Shown: in pieces, positions 8,419 through 15,656 of the stretch | How positions within the stretch are numbered: position 1 is the stretch's first letter | How the letters are laid out: every line of letters begins with the position of its first letter | Assembly: GCF_014295035.1 (NCBI RefSeq) | Contig: NZ_CP060404.1 | Location: 5,868,501 to 5,932,500, forward strand | Direction: 5' to 3' | Source of the DNA: Streptomyces buecherae | GTDB taxonomy: Bacteria > Actinomycetota > Actinomycetes > Streptomycetales > Streptomycetaceae | DNA: 64,000 nucleotides | Program-made: the position numbers and the translations under genes | Notes under the pieces: generated by a model | Told to the model about the DNA's origin: nothing | Databases searched by the model: none | Seen by the model: only the letters and a program-made list of their open reading frames with translations

Positions 8419-9294
8419 ATGGACGTCTCTTTTCTGGGCGGTCCGCGGCAGCAGCGCGGCGTGGGTGTCGTCGCTCCGTTCGACTTCGCGCTGGACCGCG
8501 AACTGTGGCGCTGGGTTCCGGACGAGGTGTCGCTGCATCTGACCCGCACGCCGTTCGTCCCGGTCGAGGTGAGCCTCGACCTGGCGCGCGTCGTCAGCGA
8601 GCACGAGACGCTGCACGCGGCGGTGCGGGCGCTGTGCGCCGTCACGCCCGAGGTGGTGGCGTACGCGTGCGCGTCGGGCAGTTTCGTCGGGGGCGTGCCG
8701 GGCGAGCGGGCGATGTGCGCGGCGATGACCCAGGCCGGTGAGGTGCCGTCGCTGACCACGTCGGGCGCGCTGCTCGCGGCCCTCGACGAGCTGGACGCGC
8801 GGCGGATCGCCCTGGTCACGCCGTACACGAAGTCGGTCACCGACGCCCTGGAGGAGTACCTGGCGGCGGCCGAGATCGCCGTCGTGGGCCGCGCCTACCT
8901 GGGGCTGACCAGGGAGATCTGGTGGGTGCCCTACCGGGACGTGGTGGACATGGCGCGGCTGGCGGTGGTCGGCTCCGCCGACGCGCTGTTCATCAGTTGC
9001 ACCAACCTCCCCACCTACGACGTGATTCCGCAGTTGGAGGCGGAGTTGCGGATGCCGGTGCTGTCCGCGAACCAGGTGACGATGTGGTCGGCACTGCGGA
9101 CGATGGGCGCCCGGGCCGTCGGCCCCTACCAGGCGCTGGTCGACCCCGCCGCGCGCTCGGGCCCGGTCGCGCTGGAGCCCGACCCGCCGCCGGAGGAGGC
9201 GTACGCCGGCTCGTCCGGCACCCCGGAGCCGGACCTCCCGGACCGCCTCGATCCGCCGCCGTTCCCGGACGAGTACGGCGGCCCGACCGGTTAG
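8419..9294 (+). CDS. Maleate cis-trans isomerase / arylmalonate decarboxylase-like protein with both active-site cysteines
   Basis: 291 residues from ATG 8419, preceded by a GGGGG ribosome-binding site. It belongs to the Asp/Glu racemase superfamily: first catalytic Cys84 in AYACASGSF and second Cys194 in FISCTNLPT, each at the start of a matching half-domain. With two cysteines it resembles maleate isomerase or EutA-type proteins more than one-cysteine decarboxylases. The last 40 residues are a Pro/Glu/Asp-rich tail not needed for the fold. It probably isomerises an unsaturated or substituted dicarboxylate made after amide hydrolysis. The pathway position is inferred. Confidence 0.85.
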   Translation: MDVSFLGGPRQQRGVGVVAPFDFALDRELWRWVPDEVSLHLTRTPFVPVEVSLDLARVVSEHETLHAAVRALCAVTPEVVAYACASGSFVGGVPGERAMCAAMTQAGEVPSLTTSGALLAALDELDARRIALVTPYTKSVTDALEEYLAAAEIAVVGRAYLGLTREIWWVPYRDVVDMARLAVVGSADALFISCTNLPTYDVIPQLEAELRMPVLSANQVTMWSALRTMGARAVGPYQALVDPAARSGPVALEPDPPPEEAYAGSSGTPEPDLPDRLDPPPFPDEYGGPTG

Positions 9295-9544
9295 CCGACG
9301 GGCGGGCAGAGGGGCCGCCGCCTAACGCGGACACGTTCCGTTTCCGAGCCGCGCCGGCCCCGAAGCGGAACGCGGGGGCGGGGCGAATCGGCGGGATGGA
9401 AACAGCGGCCCGCGAACGCTCGGAAAGGGCCGAACGGCGTCATGGTCGGCTCCCGAGCGCGGGGCGTCGAACAGCGGACACGGGGCGGTACGGCGTGACC
9501 CGGTGAGAGAACAGCGAGAACAGCGATCGATCAGGAGGTGGCGC

Positions 9545-10279
9545 GTGGCGACGGTCGGATTTCTTTACCCCGGATACTCGGCGGAGGACGACTATCCGCG
9601 TCTGGAGAAGTCGCTCGGTGGTGATATTCGGCTTCCGTTGGTCCATACCGATATCGGCGAGGACGCGCACCGGGTGGACGCCCTGGTGGAAATGGGCTCG
9701 GCGGCCAGGCTCGCGGCCGGGGTGGGGGAGCTGCGCCGGCGCGGCGCGGAGGCGGTCGTCTGGGCCTGTACCAGCGCCAGCTTCGTCTTCGGTTGGGAGG
9801 GCGCCGGCGCGCAGGTGCGCGAGCTGGCGGCCACCGCCGGCACCCCGGCGTCCAGTACGTCCTTCGCCTTCGCCCGCGCGGCGCGCGCCATCGGCGCCGA
9901 GCGGGTGGCCGTGGCCGCCACGTACCCGCGGGACGTAGCCGACCGCTTCACGGCCTTCCTCAGGGCGGCCGGCATCGAGGTGGTCCAGGCGCGCGCCAGC
10001 GGCGTCATCACCGCGGCCGAGGTCGGCACCTGGGGCGAGGCGGAGGTGCTGGGCCTGGCCCGCGCCGGTGACCACCCGGGGGCGCGGGCGGTGCTGCTGC
10101 CGGACACCGCCCTGCACACCGCGGCCCACCTGCCCGCCCTGGAGGCCGCCGTCGGCAAGCCCGTACTGACCGCCAACCAGGTCACCGTCTGGGAGGGCCT
10201 GCGCCTCCTCGACCGCGCGGTGACCCGCCCCGGGCTCGGTCGACTGTTCGCGGCGGAGACCGAGCGCCCGGCCGCGTGA
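9545..10279 (+). CDS. Maleate-isomerase-like paralogue lacking the second cysteine
   Basis: 244 residues from GTG 9545, which has a perfect AGGAGG six bases upstream; an earlier in-frame ATG at 9503 has no such site. Same family as the gene at 8419: it keeps Cys75 in VVWACTSASF. The position of the second cysteine is occupied by Asp187 in VLLPDTALHT. The two-base Cys mechanism of maleate isomerase therefore cannot operate as usual, so it may be a decarboxylase, a lyase or a non-catalytic partner. It lies 250 bp downstream of its paralogue on the same strand, with GGAAA/TTTCC-type motifs in the gap. Confidence 0.82.
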   Translation: MATVGFLYPGYSAEDDYPRLEKSLGGDIRLPLVHTDIGEDAHRVDALVEMGSAARLAAGVGELRRRGAEAVVWACTSASFVFGWEGAGAQVRELAATAGTPASSTSFAFARAARAIGAERVAVAATYPRDVADRFTAFLRAAGIEVVQARASGVITAAEVGTWGEAEVLGLARAGDHPGARAVLLPDTALHTAAHLPALEAAVGKPVLTANQVTVWEGLRLLDRAVTRPGLGRLFAAETERPAA

Positions 10280-10479
10280 GGCGTAACAGCCGCTCTCCGT
10301 AGGGGAGTTGGGCGCGACCGGTGGCGGGCGCGGGGTCCGTGTCGGGGCCGTTGTCGTGGTCCGTACCGTGGTCCGTACGAGGAGACCCGCGAGGTCGCGT
10401 GGCGGGCCCCGGGAATAACCGGATGCCATCTCCGGTTAGGTCTTCCGCTACGTACGCGATCTCAGGAGGCACGACGCCG

Positions 10480-11571
10480 GTGGACACGATTCGAGGAACG
10501 GCGAGCGGCACCGCACCCGTACCGCTCTCCGTGCTGGACCTGGCGACCGTCGGCAGCGGGCTGACCGCGAGCGACGCGCTGCGCACCTCCGTGGAGCTGG
10601 TCCAGCTCGCCGAGCGGCGCGGCTTCCACCGGTTCTGGGTGGCCGAACACCACTCGATGCCGGGCGTCGCCAGCTCGTCGCCCGCGGTCATCCTCGCCCA
10701 CCTCGCCGCCCACACCGACCGCATCCGGCTCGGCTCCGGCGGCGTCATGCTGCCCAACCACGCGCCGCTGGTCATCGCCGAGCAGTTCGGCACCCTGGAG
10801 GCGATGGCCCCGGGCCGGGTCGACCTCGGGCTCGGCCGCGCGCCCGGCACCGACGGGGCGACCGCCGCCGCGCTGCGCCGCTCGGACCGGCTGAACGAGG
10901 GCGCCGACGAGTTCCCCCGCCAGCTCGCCGAGCTGACCAGGTTCCTGGACGCGGACTTCCCCGACGGCCACCGGTACGCGCGCATCCACGCCATCCCCGG
11001 ACCCATCCAGGGCAGCGTCCCCGGCGGCGTGCAGTCCGCCGACCGGCCCGCGATCTGGCTGCTCGGCTCCAGCGGCTTCAGCGCCCAGCTCGCCGGCGCG
11101 CTCGGGCTGCCGTTCTCCTTCGCGCACCACTTCTCGGCGGCCAACACCATCCCCGCGCTCGACCTCTACCGCTCCTCGTTCCGCCCGTCGGCCGTGCTGG
11201 ACGCCCCGTACGCCTCCATCGGGGTCGGCGCGCTGGCCGCCGAGGACGAGCGGGAGGCCCGCCGCCAGGTCATGACCGGCGCCCTGTCCATGATCCGGCT
11301 GCGGCTCGGCCGGCCGGGCCTGATCCCGACGCCGGAGGAGGCCGAGGAGTACGCGTTCGCCCCGGCCGAGCGGGAGTTCGTGGACAGCCACGTCGCCAAC
11401 GTGGTGCACGGGACGCCGGACGCCGTGCGCGACGGCCTCGACCAGTTGGTCAAGCGCACCGGCGCGGACGAGCTGGTGATCACGGCGAACGTGCACAGCC
11501 CGCGAGCCAGGCTGCGCTCGTACGAGCTGATCGCCGACGCGTACGGCCTGCCGGCGCCGACCGCGTCCTGA
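10480..11571 (+). CDS. Luciferase-like (LLM) flavin-dependent oxidoreductase
   Basis: 363 residues from GTG 10480; AGGAGG lies ten bases upstream and no ATG start is available. It is a single-component LLM fold of the YhbW/MsnO8 type. The start reads VPLSVLDLATVGSG and the core has FWVAEHHSMPGVASSSPAV, with the EHH motif near the flavin site, then DLGLGRAPGTDG. Such proteins use FMN or F420 to oxidise small organic substrates. It follows the isomerase-like gene by 200 bp on the same strand and may complete the catabolic cluster, but it could be independent. Confidence 0.88.
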   Translation: MDTIRGTASGTAPVPLSVLDLATVGSGLTASDALRTSVELVQLAERRGFHRFWVAEHHSMPGVASSSPAVILAHLAAHTDRIRLGSGGVMLPNHAPLVIAEQFGTLEAMAPGRVDLGLGRAPGTDGATAAALRRSDRLNEGADEFPRQLAELTRFLDADFPDGHRYARIHAIPGPIQGSVPGGVQSADRPAIWLLGSSGFSAQLAGALGLPFSFAHHFSAANTIPALDLYRSSFRPSAVLDAPYASIGVGALAAEDEREARRQVMTGALSMIRLRLGRPGLIPTPEEAEEYAFAPAEREFVDSHVANVVHGTPDAVRDGLDQLVKRTGADELVITANVHSPRARLRSYELIADAYGLPAPTAS

Positions 11572-11696
11572 CCACGGGCCGCCGCCGCGACCCCCGTCGT
11601 ACGGGTCCCGCCCCGGCCGGGCGCGGGCCCGGGAAGGGGCGGGGCGAGCGATCGGGACGCCCCGCGCGACCGGGGCGCGCCGGCCGGCGGGCCGGC

Positions 11697-13835
11697 TCAG
11701 CCCTCCGCTGGCCCCTCGGCCGCGCCCTCCTCGCGGAGCAGGGCCGAGATCTGCTCGGGCGACACGGGGCGGGAGAAGAACCAGCCCTGCCCGGTGTCGC
11801 AGCCGATGCGCCCGAGCCGCTCGGCCTGCTCCGCGCTCTCCACGCACTCGGCGGTCACCGTGAGCCCGAGCCGGTGCGCGAGCTGCACCAACGCCTCGAC
11901 GATCGTCTCGTCGGCCGGGTTCGGGTGCTCCTCGGCACGGAAGCCACGGACGAACGAACCGTCCAGCTTCAGCGAGGAGACCGGCAACCGGCTCAGATAG
12001 GCCAGGTTGGAGTAGCCGGTGCCGAAGTCGTCGATGGCGATGGTCACGCCCATGTCGCTGAGCTGCTGCAACGCCTGCAACGGGCGGCCGGCCGAGCCCA
12101 TCACGGCCGACTCGGTGAGCTCCAGTTGCAGCAGCTCGGCCGGCAGCCCGGTCTCCGCGAGGGTCGCCGCCACGTCCGCGACCAGGTCCGAGTCCCACAC
12201 CTGCCGCACCGCCACGTTGACGCTGACCCGCACCGGCCGCGTGGGGTGGGCCAGCTGCCAGTGCCTGGCCTGCCAGCACGCGGTGCGCAACACCCAGCGG
12301 CCCAGCGGCACGATGGCGCCGTTTTCCTCCGCCAATCCGATGAACCGATTCGGCGCCAGCAGCCCGAACTGCGGGTGCCGCCACCGCACCAGCGCCTCCG
12401 CGCCGCGCACCACGCCGTCCTCCAGGCCGACGAGCGGCTGGTACTCCAGCATGAACTCGCCCCGCTCGACGGCCTGCCGCAGCGTGCTGGACAGCGCCTG
12501 ACGGGTCATCCGGTGCGCGTTGCGCTCCGGGTCGAAGAGCGCCCACCGGGCCTTGCCGTCCGCCTTCGCCCAGTACAGCGTGGTGTCGGCGGCCTGCATC
12601 AGGGCGGTGGTGTGCGTCCCGGCGGCCAGCCGCTCCACGACCCCGATGCTCGCCGAGACCGTCAGCCGGTGCCCGGCCACGTCGAACGGCCGCTGGAGGG
12701 CGACGAGCAGCGCGTGGGCCAACTCGGTGAGCTGGTCGGTGCCGGTCGAGTCGGTCACCAGGAGCGCGAACTCGTCACCGCCGAGCCGGGCCACCAGGTG
12801 CCCGTCGGGCGCGGCGCACTCGGCCAGCCGCTGCCCGACCGCGCCGAGCAGCTCGTCCCCGACCCGGTGCCCGAGCGTGTCGTTGATCGCCTTGAAGCCG
12901 TCGAGGTCGAGGTAGCACAGCCCGACCCGGCCACTGCGCCGCCCACCCGTGGCCGCCACCCCGGCCCCGCCACCGCGCTGGGCGTCGCCACCGCGCTGCG
13001 GGCCCGGCTCGCCACCGCCGCCGGAACCGCCATCGGCCGTGGGTCCGGCCCCCGTGCGCGGCGCGTCCCCGTCGCCGTGCGGCGTGGCCGGCCCGCCCGA
13101 CGGATGCGGCACCTGGGCCGCCCCGGGCGCCACCGTGGCCGACTCCAGCGCGCTGGCCAGCCGCTCGAAGAACAGGCTCCGGTTGGGCAGCCGGGTCACC
13201 GGGTCGTGCATCTGGAGGTGGCGCAGCCGGGCCTGAAGATCGTGCTGCTCGCTCACGTCCACGATGGTCAGCAGCACCGCCCGCCGCTCGGCCGGCCCCT
13301 CCGGGTGCTGGTCGCACCGGTCGGCCCGGGCGGCGGCCCGCCGGTCGGCGCGCCGCCGGCGGCGCCGGTCCGCGGGCAGCGCGGCCGTCAGGTCGGCGGT
13401 CAGGTCGGCGTCCCCGGCCAGCGGGACCACGGTGACCTCGACCCAGCGGGCGCGCCCGTCGCGCTCCCGCAGCCGTCGCGTACAGCGCAGCCGGTCGTGC
13501 CGTCCGCGCAGCACCTCGCCGTACGCGGACCACAGCCGCGGGTCCTCGCGCAGGTCGGCGAGGTCGGCGGCGTTGGCGCCGCGCAACCGCTCGGGGTCGG
13601 CGCCGAGCAGCGCTCCGAGAGCCGCGTTCGCGGCGTGCACCACCCCCTCGTGGTCGACGACAGCCATCGCCACATGCGCGGCATGAAAGGCGGCGCGGTA
13701 CTCACTCAGTGGTGCGTTACGTTCCGTCATCGTCGGCAGGGTCGCGCTAGGCGCGCCGCTGTGGCCGTCGAGAGATCCGCTCACCGCTCGCTCCCGCAAA
13801 GCGCTCGTCTCGTACAGGGTGTGGGTCAGTCGCAT
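11697..13835 (-). CDS. cdgA: PAS-GGDEF-EAL c-di-GMP enzyme, CdgA-like
   Basis: 712 residues. A PAS domain occupies roughly 43-145, followed by a GGDEF domain with intact GGDEF at 352-356 and an EAL domain with EAL at 480-482. The further EAL catalytic pieces LELTES, IAIDDFGTGYSNL, LKLDGSF and TAECVES are all present, so synthesis and hydrolysis are both possible. The RxxD inhibitory site before GGDEF is not visible. The GGDEF domain is interrupted by about 65 Gly/Pro-rich residues between HDPVTRLPNR and CYLDLDGFKAIND. Soluble, no membrane helix. In S. coelicolor the protein of this type near glmS/adpA is CdgA, a BldD target that affects development; the symbol rests on architecture and remembered synteny. 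The start is uncertain (internal GTG 13784 and ATG 13730 possible). Confidence 0.83.
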   Translation of the reverse strand: MRLTHTLYETSALRERAVSGSLDGHSGAPSATLPTMTERNAPLSEYRAAFHAAHVAMAVVDHEGVVHAANAALGALLGADPERLRGANAADLADLREDPRLWSAYGEVLRGRHDRLRCTRRLRERDGRARWVEVTVVPLAGDADLTADLTAALPADRRRRRRADRRAAARADRCDQHPEGPAERRAVLLTIVDVSEQHDLQARLRHLQMHDPVTRLPNRSLFFERLASALESATVAPGAAQVPHPSGGPATPHGDGDAPRTGAGPTADGGSGGGGEPGPQRGGDAQRGGGAGVAATGGRRSGRVGLCYLDLDGFKAINDTLGHRVGDELLGAVGQRLAECAAPDGHLVARLGGDEFALLVTDSTGTDQLTELAHALLVALQRPFDVAGHRLTVSASIGVVERLAAGTHTTALMQAADTTLYWAKADGKARWALFDPERNAHRMTRQALSSTLRQAVERGEFMLEYQPLVGLEDGVVRGAEALVRWRHPQFGLLAPNRFIGLAEENGAIVPLGRWVLRTACWQARHWQLAHPTRPVRVSVNVAVRQVWDSDLVADVAATLAETGLPAELLQLELTESAVMGSAGRPLQALQQLSDMGVTIAIDDFGTGYSNLAYLSRLPVSSLKLDGSFVRGFRAEEHPNPADETIVEALVQLAHRLGLTVTAECVESAEQAERLGRIGCDTGQGWFFSRPVSPEQISALLREEGAAEGPAEG

Positions 13836-14151
13836 ACCGGGCGGCGGGCAGCCAGGGCAGGCGGCCCGGGGAGGGAATTCGCGCTGGAAATGTGGCGATC
13901 ATAGAGGTTTGCTCTTCGGCCGTTCCAGCGACGCCGCCGCGATCATCGGCATCACCTTGGGGCCCGGGTAAGAGAATGATTGCTTTTGGCGGACCGTGCA
14001 CAATCCCAGCTTTCAATTGACCGGCTGTGACTTTCTGTTACATACCCGCCAGGCCGGCTTGTCACTCGACTGGTTGAGTGGAACAGGGCGTACCCCGACA
14101 AACCCGCACAAGGTGGTTGAGGTGTCCCCTCGTCCACCCGGGGAGGTCGTT
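13836..14151. other. Divergent intergenic region between cdgA-like gene and metalloprotease gene
   Basis: 316 bases and less G+C-rich than the neighbourhood (for example around 13975-14045), as expected of promoter DNA. No second gene or RNA is apparent. I looked for a BldD-type palindrome near the cdgA side and did not find a convincing one. Confidence 0.5.
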
Positions 14152-15432
14152 GTGGCGCGTTCGCGTGCACCCGCCAGGGCCGGGCCCCTGCGCCGCACGG
14201 CGGCGGTGTTGACCTCGTTGAGCGCGGTCATCGCCACCACCGTGGTCACCGGCCCCGCGGTCGCGGTGGGCCCCGGCGGGCCGTGCGCGCTGGAGCGCAC
14301 CGGCGCGCACCACTCCGAGGGCCTGGACACCTGGAACCCGGAGTATCCCCGCCCGCTCGGCACCCTCGACGCCGCGATGATCTTCCTGTCCTTCCCCGAC
14401 GCACGCCCCACCCTCACTCCAACCGCGCTGGCCGCCGACCACTTCCCGGGCACCGCGCGGTTCTTCGCGCGCGCCTCGTACGGGAAGTTCGAGCTGCGGG
14501 TCCACCCCATGCGGCGCTGGCTGGCCATGCCGGCCCCCTCCACCACGTACGCCATCCAGCGCGACTGGGAGAGCGACCGGCGCGCCGCCTACCTGCGCGA
14601 CGCGCTGGCCACCGCCGATCCCGCCGTCGACTTCGGCCGGTACGACCTGGTCTACCTGGTCGCCGACCCGGGCGCGCCGGGCGTGGACGCGGACGCCACC
14701 AAGGTCGTCAACCTCGACCGGCCGCTGACCGTGGACGGCACCAAGCTGCGCCGCCTGGTCACCGTCTTCGAGCAGCACCCGCCCGACCACAACGTCCTGG
14801 CCCACGAGACCGGCCACGTCTTCGACCTGCCCGACCTCTACCACCGCCCCAGCGACGGCAAGGGCGACTGGGACACCCACGTCGGCGACTGGGACCTGAT
14901 GGGCAGCCAGTTCGGCATGGCGCCCGAGCCGTTCGGCTGGCACAAGTGGAAGCTGGGCTGGCTCGGCGGGCGCGAGGTCGTGTGCGTCCACCGCCCCGGC
15001 ACCACCCTGCACACCCTCGACCCGCTCGGCGCCCCGCGCGCCCCCGGCGCCCCGGGCCACCCGCGCGTGGTGGTGGTGCGCACCGGCCCGGAGAGCGCGC
15101 TGGTCATCGAGGCGCGCGGGGCGTACGGCAACGACGCGGGCACCTGCTCCGAGGGCGTGCTGATCTACCGGGTGCGCAGCGGGACCGCCTCCGCCGAAGG
15201 CCCGGTCAAGGTCATCGACGGGCACCCGGACGCCGGGGCCTGCGAGAGCGCCTCGGTCTACCCGGACCTCGCGGACGCGCCGCTCGACGTCGGCGAGAGC
15301 TATGCCGCGCCCGAGGACGGCGTTCGGGTCAGCGTCGAGGACGCCACCGTCGCCGACGCGTACACCGAGGGCGGCCCCGAGGGACGGGGCGCCACCTGGA
15401 CGGTGAAAGTCACCCACGACCCCGTGGGCTGA
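14152..15432 (+). CDS. Secreted zinc metalloprotease (M6-like, HExxH)
   Basis: 426 residues from GTG 14152, chosen because GGGAGG lies five bases upstream and the signal peptide then starts correctly. Arg-rich n-region, hydrophobic stretch to about residue 40, predicted cleavage after AVA. The zinc motif HETGH is at residues 218-222, followed by VFDLPDLY, the HExxHxxxxPD pattern of M6-type peptidases; a downstream GDWDLMGSQFG matches the met-turn region. Four cysteines in the C-terminal part suggest disulphides outside the cell. It is divergent from the c-di-GMP gene. It probably acts as an extracellular protease during growth on solid protein; the substrate is unknown. Confidence 0.85.
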   Translation: MARSRAPARAGPLRRTAAVLTSLSAVIATTVVTGPAVAVGPGGPCALERTGAHHSEGLDTWNPEYPRPLGTLDAAMIFLSFPDARPTLTPTALAADHFPGTARFFARASYGKFELRVHPMRRWLAMPAPSTTYAIQRDWESDRRAAYLRDALATADPAVDFGRYDLVYLVADPGAPGVDADATKVVNLDRPLTVDGTKLRRLVTVFEQHPPDHNVLAHETGHVFDLPDLYHRPSDGKGDWDTHVGDWDLMGSQFGMAPEPFGWHKWKLGWLGGREVVCVHRPGTTLHTLDPLGAPRAPGAPGHPRVVVVRTGPESALVIEARGAYGNDAGTCSEGVLIYRVRSGTASAEGPVKVIDGHPDAGACESASVYPDLADAPLDVGESYAAPEDGVRVSVEDATVADAYTEGGPEGRGATWTVKVTHDPVG

Positions 15433-15478
15433 CCCGGGCCGGCGAGCGCGCCAGGGACCGCACCCACCGGGCATGGCG

Positions 15479-15510
15479 AAGGGCCCCCGTACCGAAGTAC
15501 GAGGGCCCTT
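15479..15510. terminator. Terminator hairpin after the metalloprotease gene
   Basis: Arms AAGGGCCCCCGTAC (15479-15492) and GTACGAGGGCCCTT (15497-15510) pair with one mismatch around CGAA, followed by a CTTC run. It separates the protease gene from the tRNA-Lys on the opposite strand and can serve both. Confidence 0.75.
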
Positions 15511-15517
15511 CTTCAGG

Positions 15518-15591
15518 TGCGCCGCCAGGGACTCGAACCCCGGACCCGCTGATTAAGAGTCAGCTGCTCTAACCAACTGAGCTAGCGGCGC
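15518..15591 (-). tRNA. tRNA-Lys (anticodon CTT), second copy
   Basis: Identical in every position to the tRNA-Lys at 554-627, with the same orientation, cloverleaf, anticodon and A discriminator. The flanks differ except for a few bases, so this is a dispersed duplicate rather than part of a recent long duplication. Confidence 0.97.
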
Positions 15592-15656
15592 TCGCTGACG
15601 TGGAAAACCTTAACACCAGGGTCCGGCGGAATGAAAATCGGTTACGCCCGGCGTGA

